Shown here: piece by piece, positions 15,802 to 25,342 of the stretch
Layout: each line of letters starts with the position of its first letter
How positions within the stretch are numbered: the stretch's first letter is position 1
Source: Pseudotabrizicola alkalilacus
Lineage (GTDB): Bacteria; Pseudomonadota; Alphaproteobacteria; Rhodobacterales; Rhodobacteraceae
Length of the DNA stretch: 64,000 nucleotides
Direction: 5' to 3'
NCBI RefSeq assembly: GCF_003443995.1
Contig: NZ_QWEY01000009.1
Location: 62,001-126,000 of the forward strand
Position numbers and translations under genes: made by a program
Notes under the pieces: generated by a model
Told to the model about the DNA's origin: nothing
The model's database searches: none
The model's input: only the letters and a program-made list of their open reading frames with translations

Positions 15802-16875
15802 TTATTCCCCATATGCATTCTTGTCGTGTTTTTCGACAATCGCGGCAAAGCGGCGGTTGAAACGCTCATCCGCCTTGGCCTTTTGCTCCAGGATCTTGCG
15901 GGCAAAGACCATATGGCCTTCGTGCGCCTCCAGCATCCCGGCCATGCGGTCATTGGTGGCCGAGCCGATCGCGGCCATGGCGGCCTGCGCCTCTTGATCC
16001 GTCTTGACGCCGATTTCGTTGATCCGGTGCGCAACATCCTGCTGCTGCGCGGTTTTCAGACTGCTGGACAGGGCGTCATACAGGACCACGCGCTGTTTGG
16101 TGTCGGTCTGCAGCTTGTTGATCAGCACCAGCTGGGTTGCGGCCTGATTTTGCAGGCTGTCCATCCAGGTCTTGCCCTTTTCGATATAGCGCTCCAGCGT
16201 CTGGCTTTTGGCCAACTGCACCTGTTCGTCCTGCACCAACGTGTTGAATTTGGTGTTGATCTCGGCAAGCTGGGTTTCCAGTCTGGTGCGCATGGCGGCG
16301 TCCTGCTCGACGCTGATCCGGTTTTCCAGATCAATGATCATCGGGTCCATCCCGCCGATTTCGGCGCGCACAGCTTCCAGCGCGCCCACTGTCTGCTCGC
16401 GTTCGACCAGCGTTGCCGACAGGTTTGATTCCACGCGCTCTTTCTGGCCATTCAGCAGGTCAAGCTGGCCTTGCAGCAGTTTGACGATCACATCCGATTT
16501 GGCGATCAGATCCTGTAGCTTGTCGTCAATGCTGGCGGTGCGCATCCGTTCTTGCCGCATCGATTCCGATTTGGCGTTGCTGAAGATGCCGATAAAGCTC
16601 TCCATCCCGGTTTTCGACCGCATCTCGTCGAAATCCTTGGAGAATGCCTCGGTTACATCGTCCAGTCCCATGATCAGTTCGGCGATATTGGCGTTCATCA
16701 GGTCGGTGTGCTTGTGCACATCCTCCAGTGTCGCGTTTTCGATGTCGATGGCGGGCTCGTCCTGATCCAGCTTTTGCCGGGCCACCTCGATCCGGCTGGT
16801 TACCGCGCTGATCTTGGCTTGTGCTTCGGCCACTTGTTTCTGGCTTTCAAGAATTTGCGCATTGAAATCGGCCAT
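15802..16875 (-). CDS. Long coiled-coil protein, first gene of the AAA+ operon
   Basis: The 357-residue protein is almost entirely charged alpha-helix: FNAQILESQKQVAEAQAKISAVTSRIEVARQKLDQDE at the start, LEAVRAEIGGMDPMIIDLENRISVEQDAAMRTRLETQLAEINTKFN in the middle, and EQKAKADERFNRRFAAIVEKHDK at the end. No membrane segment or signal is visible. The ATG at 16875 has GGAGGG five bases upstream. The layout recalls TelA/PspA-like scaffold proteins that work with membranes and ATPases, but I see no sequence motif that proves the link. It leads the operon, so a promoter should lie in 16876-17090. Confidence 0.75.
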   Translation of the reverse strand: MADFNAQILESQKQVAEAQAKISAVTSRIEVARQKLDQDEPAIDIENATLEDVHKHTDLMNANIAELIMGLDDVTEAFSKDFDEMRSKTGMESFIGIFSNAKSESMRQERMRTASIDDKLQDLIAKSDVIVKLLQGQLDLLNGQKERVESNLSATLVEREQTVGALEAVRAEIGGMDPMIIDLENRISVEQDAAMRTRLETQLAEINTKFNTLVQDEQVQLAKSQTLERYIEKGKTWMDSLQNQAATQLVLINKLQTDTKQRVVLYDALSSSLKTAQQQDVAHRINEIGVKTDQEAQAAMAAIGSATNDRMAGMLEAHEGHMVFARKILEQKAKADERFNRRFAAIVEKHDKNAYGE

Positions 16876-17095
16876 GATGCCCTCCGCTGGACTGTGCCAC
16901 AGTGTTCATATGGGGAATGTAAATTGTAATTACATTCCCCGCTACGGGGAAATTCGATCAAAGAATGACAGGACTCGCGCCACCTACCCCAGATGTCAGA
17001 CATTGCCATTCTTGCCGCAGTCGATGCCGGACGCCAAGAGCTTATCACCGTGAGACACCTGCATATGGTTGCCGGGCAGACTGCGGGCAGCAATG
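16876..17095 (-). promoter_or_regulatory. Upstream region of the AAA+ operon
   Basis: The 220 bases hold no gene. Next to the start codon is an AT-rich stretch with an imperfect inverted repeat GGGGAATGTAA/TTACATTCCCC (about 16911-16940, centred on attgtaa). It is a good operator candidate for the reverse-strand operon. The regulator is unknown. Confidence 0.5.
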
Positions 17096-17097
17096 CA

Positions 17098-17126
17098 AAG
17101 GTCCGGGGGGCAGCCCCCGGACCTTT
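17098..17126 (-). terminator. Terminator after the aldehyde dehydrogenase gene
   Basis: A 12-base-pair stem AAGGTCCGGGGG/CCCCCGGACCTT with a GCAG loop lies 31 bases past the stop. The reverse strand continues with TTTGC. Confidence 0.8.
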
Positions 17127-17156
17127 CAGTCTTCACATTATCGGAACACCCGAAGC

Positions 17157-18614
17157 CTACTCTGCCGCGTCTTTCCCGGCGAAATCGTAGCCAGAGATTG
17201 ATTTGGCTTCGAGAAACTCCTCCAACCCCCATATTCCGCCTTCACGGGCGCGACCTGATTGCTTGACGCCGCCAAAGAACGAGCCTGCGCCCCGCGACTC
17301 GCCGTTCATCTCGACCATGCCAGCCTTCAGCGCATGGCCCAGACGGTTTGTGCGAACGCGATCGCTGGACTGCACATAGTTGGTCAGGCCATAGGGCGTG
17401 TCATTGGCAATCCGGACCGCTTCTTCCTCGGTCTCGAACGGTATGATCGCCAGCACCGGGCCAAAGATTTCCTCGCGTTCGATGGTCATGCCGGGTTTGA
17501 CATCGGCAAAGACCGTCGGTTTGACATAAAAGCCCCGGTTGAAGCCTTCGGGCAGGCCAGGGCCGCCCGCAACCAGCCGCGCGCCCTCATCAATACCCTT
17601 CTGGATATAGCCCTGAATCTGCTCCCACTGGCGCTTGTTGACCACCGGGCCGACATGCGGGCCAGTCTCATGCGCCGGGCCGACCGGGATGCTGCTGGCC
17701 ACTTCCGCAGCCTTTGCAACGGTCTGGTCATAGACGCTACGCTCTACCAGCAGGCGCGACGGTGCGTTGCAGGACTGGCCGGTGTTTTCCATCATGCGCC
17801 GCACGGACCATTCGACGGCATCTGCGCGGGCATCGGCGAACAGCAGATTCGCGCCCTTGCCACCCAGTTCCAGCGTCACCCGCTTCAGCGTCTCAGCCGC
17901 GGCTTTGGAGATCGCCTTGCCCGCCCGTGTTGATCCGGTAAAGGAAATCATCTCGACATCGGGGTGGGTGGAAAGCTGGCTGCCGACGCCGGCCCCGTCG
18001 CCGTTCACCAGATTGAACACGCCCGGCGGAATGCCGGCATCATGGCAGAACTCGGCAAACAGCATCGCGTTCAGAGGGCTTTCCTCCGACGGTTTCAGCA
18101 CACAGGTGCAGCCGGCCAGCATGGCGGGGATCGCCTTCAGTGCGATCTGGTTCACCGGCCAGTTCCATGGCGTGATCAGGCCGACCACACCGATCGGCTC
18201 CATCACCACGGCAGAGCCGGGGGCTTGCGGGCCAAGCGGGCGGACCCATTCGAGGTGCTCAAACGCCTTGAGGAAATTCTGTGTGTGCCATGGCAGGCAG
18301 GGCGCCTGTTCCTCCAGAGCAAAGTCGATTGGCGCGCCCATTTCCATCGAAATGGCTTCGGCAAATTCCTGCAGACGCGCGTTGTACTGATCGAGGATCG
18401 CGGCCACCAGACGGGCGCGCTCTTTCGGCGGGGTGGCGGACCAGCCCGGCAAAGCCGCCTTGGCCGCAGCTACCGCCGCATCTGTATCGGCCTGATCGCC
18501 GAGCGAGATCACGGCGCAAGGCTCTTCGTTCGAGGGGTTGATCACCTGATAGTCGCGGGGGGTAGCCGGGGCGACCCAATGACCGTTGATGTAAAAATCG
18601 CGCTTCGTCAGCAT
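17157..18614 (-). CDS. NAD(P)-dependent aldehyde dehydrogenase
   Basis: The 485-residue protein belongs to the ALDH superfamily and oxidises an aldehyde to the acid. Catalytic residues are present: Cys282 in ENTGQSCNAPSR and the general base Glu249 in LELGGKGAN. The cofactor loop FTGSTRAGKAI (about 225-235) and the PWNWP segment at 149-153 are also intact, and EIFGPVLAIIPF is near the C-terminus. The length is typical. It stands alone, divergent from the peroxiredoxin gene, so the substrate cannot be inferred from context. The Cys-Asn-Ala-Pro sequence after the nucleophile is common in broad-specificity bacterial ALDHs. Confidence 0.93.
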   Translation of the reverse strand: MLTKRDFYINGHWVAPATPRDYQVINPSNEEPCAVISLGDQADTDAAVAAAKAALPGWSATPPKERARLVAAILDQYNARLQEFAEAISMEMGAPIDFALEEQAPCLPWHTQNFLKAFEHLEWVRPLGPQAPGSAVVMEPIGVVGLITPWNWPVNQIALKAIPAMLAGCTCVLKPSEESPLNAMLFAEFCHDAGIPPGVFNLVNGDGAGVGSQLSTHPDVEMISFTGSTRAGKAISKAAAETLKRVTLELGGKGANLLFADARADAVEWSVRRMMENTGQSCNAPSRLLVERSVYDQTVAKAAEVASSIPVGPAHETGPHVGPVVNKRQWEQIQGYIQKGIDEGARLVAGGPGLPEGFNRGFYVKPTVFADVKPGMTIEREEIFGPVLAIIPFETEEEAVRIANDTPYGLTNYVQSSDRVRTNRLGHALKAGMVEMNGESRGAGSFFGGVKQSGRAREGGIWGLEEFLEAKSISGYDFAGKDAAE

Positions 18615-18896
18615 GGTGGTGCTCCCGTTGGAAATTTGATCATATGGTGGACCGAGGGGGAGGGGTCTGCAAGTAACTTTGCGACAAGGTGGGTCGTGAG
18701 GATGCCGTGATCAGATCATTCCTGCCGACGGCATGGTCAGTGCCGTGTTTTGTACGCCACTGCGCGGACAGAACAATTTTATCGTCAGACGGGGCAGCCG
18801 CAGTCTGTTGTTCCCATTTTGCGCAACATCTTCGCAGGGGGATGAAATGTCGTTCCGAAACGACTAACTTTACCCGGACAAACGAAGGAGTCGTCC
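18615..18896. promoter_or_regulatory. Divergent promoter region, ALDH / peroxiredoxin
   Basis: The 282 bases contain no gene. An AAGGAG ribosome binding site for the peroxiredoxin lies at about 18885-18890. Promoters for both genes must be here, but no clear operator or -35/-10 pair stood out. Confidence 0.35.
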
Positions 18897-19553
18897 ATGT
18901 CGATCCGTATCAATGACATTGCCCCTGATTTCACCGCCGACTCGACCGCCGGCACCATCAATTTTCATGACTGGCTCGGTGGCAGCTATGCCATCATTTT
19001 CAGCCACCCGCGCGATTTCACGCCGGTTTGCACCACCGAATTCGGCGCAGTGGCCCAGCTTGCCGGTGAATTTGCCAAGCGCAAGACCAAGGTGATCGGT
19101 GTTTCGGTCGATTCGGTTGCAGATCATGGCAAATGGGTGCGCGACATTGCCGCCGTTGCCGGTGCGCCCGCCGATTTCCCGATCATCGACGATACCAGTC
19201 TGACCGTGGCCAAGGCCTATGACATGCTGCCGGCCGAGTTCTATCTGCCGCAAGAGGGCCGCACCCCGGCCAATACCGCGACCGTGCGCACGGTCTATAT
19301 CATCGGGCCGGATAAAAAGGTGCGGCTGACCATGACCTATCCGATGTCGGTGGGGCGGAACTTTGCCGAGATCCTGCGCGCGCTCGATGCGGTTCAGGCC
19401 ACCGATGGCGTGCCGATTGCCACCCCCGCCAACTGGGTGCCGGGGCAGGATGTAATTGTGGCCCTGTCGCTGAACGACGAGCAGGCCAAGGAAAAGTTCG
19501 GCGAACTGGACATCAAGCTGCCCTATCTGCGCTTTGCCAAACAGCCGGTCTGA
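18897..19553 (+). CDS. 1-Cys peroxiredoxin (Prx6 type)
   Basis: The 218-residue enzyme reduces peroxides with the peroxidatic Cys45 in the PVCTTE motif (HPRDFTPVCTTEFG). Thr42 and the downstream Arg in the family pattern are present. The extended C-terminal domain with VGRNFAEILRALDAVQATD and NWVPGQDVIVALSLNDEQA marks the Prx6/1-Cys subgroup. No resolving Cys is visible elsewhere, in line with the 1-Cys class. It is monocistronic with a strong terminator and is divergent from an aldehyde dehydrogenase; both fit oxidative or electrophile stress. Confidence 0.95.
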   Translation: MSIRINDIAPDFTADSTAGTINFHDWLGGSYAIIFSHPRDFTPVCTTEFGAVAQLAGEFAKRKTKVIGVSVDSVADHGKWVRDIAAVAGAPADFPIIDDTSLTVAKAYDMLPAEFYLPQEGRTPANTATVRTVYIIGPDKKVRLTMTYPMSVGRNFAEILRALDAVQATDGVPIATPANWVPGQDVIVALSLNDEQAKEKFGELDIKLPYLRFAKQPV

Positions 19554-19571
19554 TCGCAGAGCTATCATGAC

Positions 19572-19602
19572 AAAAGGCCCCGGATCACCTCCGGGGCCTT
19601 TT
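19572..19602. terminator. Bidirectional terminator, peroxiredoxin / DUF6525-like gene
   Basis: AAAAGGCCCCGGA and TCCGGGGCCTTTT pair perfectly over 13 bases with a five-base loop, between converging genes. Confidence 0.92.
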
Positions 19603-19607
19603 GCAAT

Positions 19608-19883
19608 TCAAGGACTTGTCTGCTGCGGATAGTCAATGCCCCAGACCTGCGCCGCTTCGCGCCGGAGCGTCGCGCGTTCGGCGGCAGACAGTCGAGCAAG
19701 GGCGGCCTGCGGGCAGCCGCTTTCGCGCAGGGCGCGGGTCCATAACCTGCGCAGCGACGTTGCGCTCCATGGCAAAGCGGCCTGCGCCGCCCATTCCCGC
19801 ACCGGCGCGGGCAACCCGTCATGGGCGGCCATCGCATTGCCAGAGCGCCAGCGGGCGCGGGGAGAGGTCAGATTGCGCATCAT
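19608..19883 (-). CDS. Small DUF6525-like protein
   Basis: The frame of 91 residues reads [25 protein letters not shown], then [23 protein letters not shown], and ends [18 protein letters not shown]. The pattern 'MAxxDxLPxxxRxWxAxAxLPWSxxSxRRLW' is one I associate with DUF6525 of Rhodobacterales. The ATG at 19883 overlaps the stop of the zinc GTPase (ATGA), so the two are coupled. The function is unknown; the coupling suggests a link to metal homeostasis. Confidence 0.7.
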   Translation of the reverse strand: MMRNLTSPRARWRSGNAMAAHDGLPAPVREWAAQAALPWSATSLRRLWTRALRESGCPQAALARLSAAERATLRREAAQVWGIDYPQQTSP

Positions 19884-21082
19884 GCCGCCTGTTGCCGCCG
19901 CCAGGTCGGGAACGGATCGGGCAGATCCGCCCAAAGCTGCGGGTTGTAACCTGCCGCATCGACCAGAGCCGCATCCAGTGCCGCTGTCAGCGCCGCCTGA
20001 TCCAGACCTGCCCCGATGAACACGATCTCTTGCCGCCGGTCGCCCCATGGCTCCTGCCAATGCCGCGCCACCTCGGCCAGTGCGTCCGGATGGGTCGGCC
20101 ACCGCTCCCGCGGGACCGAGGCCCACCAGCCACCCAGAGGTGTGACCGAAGACACCGCCCCGGCCAATGAAAACTCGGCCACCCAGTTCGGCCGGGAGGC
20201 CAGCCAGAAGTGCCCCTTGGCGCGGATCACGCCGGGCAGATCGCCATTGAGCACCGCATGCACCTTGGCCGGGTCAAACGGGCGGCGGGCGCGGTAGACA
20301 AAGGAGCTGATTCCGTATTCTTCGGTTTCCGGCGTGTGATGCTCAAAGCCGTAGAGTTCCTTGGCCCAGAGCGGGTGTTCCTGCGCGCGCTCGAAATCGA
20401 AAAGCCCGGTGCCAAAGATCGCATCGGCATCCACCCGGCTGTGATCCGCCTCGATCAGCCGCGCGTCGGGATTCAGCGCGCGGATGATCTTGCGCGCGGC
20501 GTCCACCCGTTCCGGACCGGCATCGCTGCATTTGTTCAGGATGATGACATTGGCAAATTCGATCTGGTCGGTCAGCAGGTTGACCAGCGTGCGTTCGTCG
20601 CCTTCGCCCATCACCTCGCCCCGGTCGGCCAGAAAGTCATGGCTGGAAAAGTCGTGCAGCAGGTTGATGGCATCAACCACTGTCACCATCGTATCGAGGT
20701 CCGCGACATCGGACAGGCTGTTGCCCGCCTCATCCCTGAAATCAAAGGTGGCGGCAACGGGCATGGGTTCGGCAATGCCGGTGGATTCGATCAGCAGATA
20801 GTCAAACCGACCCTCATCCGCCAGCCGACGGACCTCGATCAACAGGTCATCGCGCAGGGTGCAGCAGATGCAGCCATTGGTCATTTCCACCAGCTTTTCC
20901 TGCGTGCGGGACAGGTCGGCGCCCTCACGGATCAGGTCGGCGTCGATGTTCACTTCGCTCATGTCGTTGACAATGACGGCAACGCGGCGGCCCTGACGGT
21001 TGTTCAGCACATGGTTCAGCAACGTGGTCTTTCCGGCGCCCAGAAAGCCCGAGAGAACGGTTACGGGAAGGCGATCACGCAT
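19880..21082 (-). CDS. COG0523 GTP-binding metallochaperone (zinc type)
   Basis: The 400-residue G3E GTPase has the P-loop GFLGAGKTT (12-20), the metal-binding CICC motif at 71-74 ([12 protein letters not shown]), ESTGIAEP and the NKCSDAG nucleotide-specificity loop. The C-terminal CobW domain ([32 protein letters not shown]) is present. Proteins of this type deliver zinc to client enzymes when zinc is scarce. The ATG at 21082 is chosen because AGGAG lies five bases upstream and the family starts there; the frame opens at 21139. A Zur-like palindrome directly upstream supports zinc control. Homologues are named ZigA/ZagA/YciC depending on species. Confidence 0.9.
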   Translation of the reverse strand: MRDRLPVTVLSGFLGAGKTTLLNHVLNNRQGRRVAVIVNDMSEVNIDADLIREGADLSRTQEKLVEMTNGCICCTLRDDLLIEVRRLADEGRFDYLLIESTGIAEPMPVAATFDFRDEAGNSLSDVADLDTMVTVVDAINLLHDFSSHDFLADRGEVMGEGDERTLVNLLTDQIEFANVIILNKCSDAGPERVDAARKIIRALNPDARLIEADHSRVDADAIFGTGLFDFERAQEHPLWAKELYGFEHHTPETEEYGISSFVYRARRPFDPAKVHAVLNGDLPGVIRAKGHFWLASRPNWVAEFSLAGAVSSVTPLGGWWASVPRERWPTHPDALAEVARHWQEPWGDRRQEIVFIGAGLDQAALTAALDAALVDAAGYNPQLWADLPDPFPTWRRQQAA

Positions 21083-21095
21083 GGCTACTCCTATA

Positions 21096-21110
21096 TGTAA
21101 TAACATAACG
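21096..21110 (-). promoter_or_regulatory. Candidate Zur box of the zinc GTPase gene
   Basis: TGTAATAACATAACG matches the alphaproteobacterial Zur pattern TGTTAT-N3-ATAACA at 10 of 12 arm positions. It lies 14 bases upstream of the GTPase start codon, where a repressor would block transcription or initiation. The target gene is a typical Zur-regulated COG0523 protein. Confidence 0.62.
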
Positions 21111-21205
21111 TATCTATAGGAGGTGACGCGGCGTCTCAAGTCAAATTAGTTGAACGATGTTCAAGCATGCGGTACTCACTGTGAACAGCGTTCATGGAGT
21201 TTCAG

Positions 21206-22396
21206 ATGCACACATTGGCCGACACCAGACAGCTCGCGCTGGACGGAATCATTACTGCAGAACAGGCGCGGATCATCGACTCCCGCGCACGAGAGGCGAT
21301 GGTGGCAATGGGCATCAACACCTTGCTCTGCGCCGGAATCATTGCCGCGACGCTGGGCACCATCTTCTGGCTGTCCAGTGCGCCCGCCGTTGCCATCTTT
21401 GGCTCAGTGCTGCTGACGGCGGGCCTGCTGATTCTGGCTCGCGCGGGCGCTCTGTACCGCATGTTCGGCAATGCCGCCGCGTTGATCGGGGCAGGAATGC
21501 TGATCGGCGGGGCCGGGATCGAGCTGGTGGACAAGTATTACGACACGGCACCCTGGATCATGCTTCCGGGCGGCGCTGTTGTCGCGCTGATCGCAGCGCG
21601 GGCGCTGTTGATGGGCGGGTTGACGACGCGCTTTGTGCAGGGCGCGATCCTGCTGATGGGCATCGCGCTGCATCTGGCCGGTCTGGGTGTGCTGATGGAG
21701 CAATCGCAGGCCAACGGTTCGATGGTGGCGGTGGCCTATGGTTACACGGCGGGGGTGCTGGCGCTGGCGGGATGGACCACCGATGTCCGCCTTGTAACCG
21801 CACTCGGCATCGTGCCCTTTGCTCAGATGCTTTCCACCGGGACGAGTTATTTTCACGCGGCTTATGTCTTCATGTCACCCGAACCCACGCTTAGCATTCT
21901 GCAGATGGCGGTGCTTATGGTGGCAATGATCTGGCTGGGCAGCCGGGTGGAGGAACGGACCGGACGGCATACCCGCATCCTTGCCACCATGGGATTTATC
22001 GTGGCCAACCTCTGCGCTCTGGTCGGGTCGCTCTGGGGCGATGTGGTGGGGGAGACGTTCTGGGGGCCGGGCTATGACTGGACCAGCGACATGACTTATG
22101 AGCAATACGATGCGGCACGTCAGGCTTATGAGGCCAGTGCGCTGGTGATTTCGGCCAATGCCTACTCAGTCCTCTGGGCCATTGCGCTGGTTGCGATCAT
22201 CGGCTGGGCGGCGCAGACTCACCGCCGCGCCCTGTTCAACGCAGGTGTTACTTTTGCGGCGATCCACGCCTATACGCAGATGTTCGAAAGCTTTGCGGAT
22301 GAGCCGCTGGCCTATGTGATTGGTGGTTTCGCGGCGATCCCGCTTGCCTGGGGCATGTGGCGGCTGAACCATTGGCTCGGCACCCGCAGCGCCTGA
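21206..22396 (+). CDS. DUF2157-like polytopic membrane protein
   Basis: The product is 396 residues with about ten hydrophobic segments (for example INTLLCAGIIAATLGTIFWL, AVAIFGSVLLTAGLLILARA, IALHLAGLGVLM, LQMAVLMVAMIWLG). A short cytoplasmic N-terminus, MHTLADTRQLALDGIITAEQARII, resembles the opening of DUF2157 proteins. The ATG at 21206 has GGAG six bases upstream; an ATG four codons earlier overlaps that site. It is divergent from the zinc GTPase and convergent with an L,D-transpeptidase. No function can be given. Confidence 0.72.
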   Translation: MHTLADTRQLALDGIITAEQARIIDSRAREAMVAMGINTLLCAGIIAATLGTIFWLSSAPAVAIFGSVLLTAGLLILARAGALYRMFGNAAALIGAGMLIGGAGIELVDKYYDTAPWIMLPGGAVVALIAARALLMGGLTTRFVQGAILLMGIALHLAGLGVLMEQSQANGSMVAVAYGYTAGVLALAGWTTDVRLVTALGIVPFAQMLSTGTSYFHAAYVFMSPEPTLSILQMAVLMVAMIWLGSRVEERTGRHTRILATMGFIVANLCALVGSLWGDVVGETFWGPGYDWTSDMTYEQYDAARQAYEASALVISANAYSVLWAIALVAIIGWAAQTHRRALFNAGVTFAAIHAYTQMFESFADEPLAYVIGGFAAIPLAWGMWRLNHWLGTRSA

Positions 22397-22404
22397 ACAG
22401 TGCG

Positions 22405-22436
22405 AAAGGCCGGCCCCGCAACGGGCCGGCCCTTTG
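22405..22436. terminator. Bidirectional terminator, membrane protein / L,D-transpeptidase
   Basis: GGCCGGCCC (22408-22416) pairs with GGGCCGGCC (22423-22431) and is flanked by AAA and CTTT; it lies between converging genes. Confidence 0.8.
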
Positions 22437-22438
22437 CG

Positions 22439-23032
22439 TCAGGCCGCGGCGCGTTTGGAATAGAGCACGACATTGGCGCCGATCGGCACCATGTCATAGA
22501 GCTGTTGGATATGGGCATTGACCAGACGCACGCAGCCATTCGAAACAGCCGAGCCAATCGTCCACGGCTCGGGCGTGCCATGGATGCGCAGGAATGTATC
22601 GCCCCGCTGCTCGTCAAACAGATACAGCGCCCGCGCGCCCAGCGGGTTGCCGGGGCCGCCGGGCATGCCATCGGCATATTTCGCGTATGCGCCCGGGTTA
22701 CGTTCAATCATGCTTTTGGTCGGTGTCCAACTCGGCCACTCTTTCTTGGCACCGATGGTAAAGCGGCCCGCCTCATACAGATCGCCTCGCCCGACGCCGA
22801 CGATGAACCGCAGCGCAACCCGGGGTTCCAGCAGCCAGTACAGCGAAAAGGTATTCGGATCGACCAGCAGCGACCCCGGCTCGAAGGTGTCGCGCAGGCG
22901 CACGATCACCGGCTCATGTTCTGGTGGCACCAGATAGGTGTCGAGACTGGGTTTGGTCTGGGCGATCGCCGGGCTGGCCAGCAGCGCGGCCGAAGAGGTC
23001 AGAAACAGGCGGCGTGTCAGGTCGAACGGCAT
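22439..23032 (-). CDS. L,D-transpeptidase (YkuD) with Tat-like signal
   Basis: The protein is about 197 residues. It starts MPFDLTRRLFLTSSAALLASPAIAQ, a twin-arginine type signal (TRRLFLT) with a cleavage site after AIA-Q. The YkuD domain (about 50-190) ends with the catalytic pattern IHGTPEPWTIGSAVSNGCVRLVN, which includes the HGT histidine and SNGC nucleophile cysteine. Such enzymes make 3-3 peptidoglycan crosslinks or attach lipoproteins. The ATGs at 23041 and 23038 are alternative starts three and two codons upstream. Residues further up the open frame are not conserved-looking. Confidence 0.9.
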   Translation of the reverse strand: MPFDLTRRLFLTSSAALLASPAIAQTKPSLDTYLVPPEHEPVIVRLRDTFEPGSLLVDPNTFSLYWLLEPRVALRFIVGVGRGDLYEAGRFTIGAKKEWPSWTPTKSMIERNPGAYAKYADGMPGGPGNPLGARALYLFDEQRGDTFLRIHGTPEPWTIGSAVSNGCVRLVNAHIQQLYDMVPIGANVVLYSKRAAA

Positions 23033-23151
23033 AAACATCATTCCCGGTAAGTGTTGCGCTACGTTCTCTGCAGATATGATTCGAGGGAAGCCACTGTGAC
23101 CATAATCACGCGCATGTGTAGCCTTTTGACCCCAATCGGGCCTGAAAATCA

Positions 23152-23178
23152 AAAAGCCCCGGCACATGCCGGGGCTTT
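23152..23178 (-). terminator. Terminator of pnp
   Basis: AAAGCCCCGGC pairs with GCCGGGGCTTT around an ACAT-type loop. The reverse strand ends in TTTTT (complement of 23151-23155), 25 bases past the pnp stop. Confidence 0.88.
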
Positions 23179-23200
23179 CTGCGGGTCATGACCGGGGCGA

Positions 23201-25342
23201 TTAGGCCTCGGACGACTCTTCTTTCTTTTCAGCGACTTCTTCGCCGGTTTCCTGATCGACCATCTTCATGCCAAGGCGGACCTTGCCACGGTCGTCAAAG
23301 CCCAGAAGTTTGACTTTCACTTCCTGGCCTTCTTTCAGGATCTCATTCGGGTGGGTCAGACGCTTGTTGGCGATCTGGCTGACGTGAACCAGACCGTCAC
23401 GCTTGCCGAAGAAGTTCACAAACGCGCCGAAATCGACCAGTTTGACAACTTTGCCGGTGTAGATGCGGCCCTCTTCCGGCTCTGCCACGATCGAATAGAT
23501 CATGTCATAGGCGCGTTTGATGGCGGCTGCGTCGCTGGAGGCGATCTTGATGATGCCTTCGTCGTTGATATCGACCTTGGCGCCCGAAAGCTCAACGATC
23601 TCGCGGATGACCTTGCCGCCCGAACCGATCACTTCCCGGATCTTGTCGGTCGGGATCTGCATCGTCTCGATCTTCGGCGCATACTGGCTGAACGCCTGCG
23701 CCTGCGTCAGCGCCTTGGCCATTTCGTCCAGAATGTGCATCCGGCCATCTTTCGCCTGCGCAAGCGCCTGCTCCATGATCGCGGGCGTGATGCCGGCGAC
23801 CTTGATGTCCATCTGCAGGCTGGTGATGCCGTTGGCGGTGCCCGCCACCTTGAAATCCATGTCGCCGAGGTGATCCTCGTCGCCAAGAATGTCGGTGAGA
23901 ACGGCATATTTGCCGTCATCTTCCAGGATCAGACCCATCGCCACACCGGCGACCGGGGCTTTCAGCGGAACGCCTGCATCCATCATCGACAGCGAACCGC
24001 CGCAGACCGATGCCATCGAGGACGAGCCGTTGGACTCGGTGATCTCGGACACGACACGGATGGTGTATGGGAAGTCGGTTGCTGCAGGCAGAACCGCCTG
24101 AAGCGCGCGCCATGCCAGTTTGCCATGACCGATTTCGCGACGACCGGGCGGGCCGAACCGGCCCACTTCGCCGACCGAGTAGGGCGGGAAGTTATAGTGC
24201 AGCAGGAAGTTCGACCGCGAGTTGCCGTGCAGGGCGTCGATGATCTGCTCATCTTCGCCGGTGCCGAGCGTGGTCACGACCAGCCCTTGGGTTTCGCCAC
24301 GGGTGAACAGCGCCGAGCCATGGGTCCGCGGCAGGATGCCGGTTTCCGACACGATCGGGCGCACAGTTTTGGTGTCACGTCCGTCAATCCGCGCGCCACC
24401 GTTGATGATGTCGCCGCGCAGGATCGAGCTTTCCAGCTTCTTGATTGCCGAACCGAGGTTCTCATTGGCAAGGTCTGCTTCGGCCAGAGCGCCTTTGATC
24501 GCCGAGACAGCAGCAGAGATTGCATTGGTGCGCTCTTGCTTGTCCTTGATGCCGAAAGCGGTGCGCATCTGCGCTTCGCCTGCGGTTTTGACCTTGGCAT
24601 ACAGCTCCGAATAGTCGGCGGGCTGGAAGTCGAACGGTTCTTTGGCGGCTTCTTCGGCGAAGTCGATGATCAGGTCGATCACCGGCTGCATCGCCTCGTG
24701 GCCGAATTTCACAGCACCCAGCATTTCGGCTTCCGACAGCTCGTAGGCTTCGGATTCCACCATCATGACGGCGTCTTTGGTGCCGGCGATGACCAGATCG
24801 AGGCGTTGATCCGGGTTGTTGCGCAGGTTCTGCATGTCTTCGACATCAGGGTTCAGCACATATTCGCCACCCGAGAAGCCGACGCGCGCGGCACCGATCG
24901 GGCCCATGAACGGCACGCCGGACACGGTCAGCGCGGCGGAGGCGGCGATCATGGCGAGGATATCGGGCTCATTGACCAGATCGTGGCTCAGCACGGTCAC
25001 GATCACCAGAACTTCGTTCTTGAAACCATCGACGAACAGCGGGCGGATCGGACGGTCGATCAGACGCGAGGTCAGCGTTTCCTTTTCCGAAGGACGGGCT
25101 TCGCGTTTGAAAAAGCCGCCCGGAATTTTGCCGGCGGCGTAGTAGCGTTCCTGGTAGTGTACGGTCAGCGGGAAAAAGTCTTGTCCCGGCTTTGCCTGTT
25201 TGGCAAAGGTCACGTTGGCCATGACAGAGGTGTCGCCCATGGTTGCGATCACCGAGCCGTCGGCCTGACGGGCAACCTTGCCGGATTCCAGTGTGAGGGT
25301 TTCTTTGCCCCACTGGATGGATTTACGAGTCACGTTGAACAT
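23201..25342 (-). CDS. pnp: Polyribonucleotide nucleotidyltransferase (PNPase)
   Basis: The 713-residue exoribonuclease degrades RNA 3'-5' by phosphorolysis and is a core part of the degradosome. It shows two RNase PH domains ([75 protein letters not shown]), the helical linker, a KH domain ([21 protein letters not shown]) and a C-terminal S1 domain ([20 protein letters not shown]). The tail is acidic and short. In most relatives pnp follows rpsO; here it is 21 kb away and reversed. It has its own terminator and must have its own promoter within 25343-25590. Confidence 0.97.
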   Translation of the reverse strand: MFNVTRKSIQWGKETLTLESGKVARQADGSVIATMGDTSVMANVTFAKQAKPGQDFFPLTVHYQERYYAAGKIPGGFFKREARPSEKETLTSRLIDRPIRPLFVDGFKNEVLVIVTVLSHDLVNEPDILAMIAASAALTVSGVPFMGPIGAARVGFSGGEYVLNPDVEDMQNLRNNPDQRLDLVIAGTKDAVMMVESEAYELSEAEMLGAVKFGHEAMQPVIDLIIDFAEEAAKEPFDFQPADYSELYAKVKTAGEAQMRTAFGIKDKQERTNAISAAVSAIKGALAEADLANENLGSAIKKLESSILRGDIINGGARIDGRDTKTVRPIVSETGILPRTHGSALFTRGETQGLVVTTLGTGEDEQIIDALHGNSRSNFLLHYNFPPYSVGEVGRFGPPGRREIGHGKLAWRALQAVLPAATDFPYTIRVVSEITESNGSSSMASVCGGSLSMMDAGVPLKAPVAGVAMGLILEDDGKYAVLTDILGDEDHLGDMDFKVAGTANGITSLQMDIKVAGITPAIMEQALAQAKDGRMHILDEMAKALTQAQAFSQYAPKIETMQIPTDKIREVIGSGGKVIREIVELSGAKVDINDEGIIKIASSDAAAIKRAYDMIYSIVAEPEEGRIYTGKVVKLVDFGAFVNFFGKRDGLVHVSQIANKRLTHPNEILKEGQEVKVKLLGFDDRGKVRLGMKMVDQETGEEVAEKKEESSEA

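Noticed and set aside
14671-16875. Naming the coiled-coil protein as TelA or PspA
   Set aside because: Only the coiled-coil character is shared; no diagnostic motif of either family is visible.
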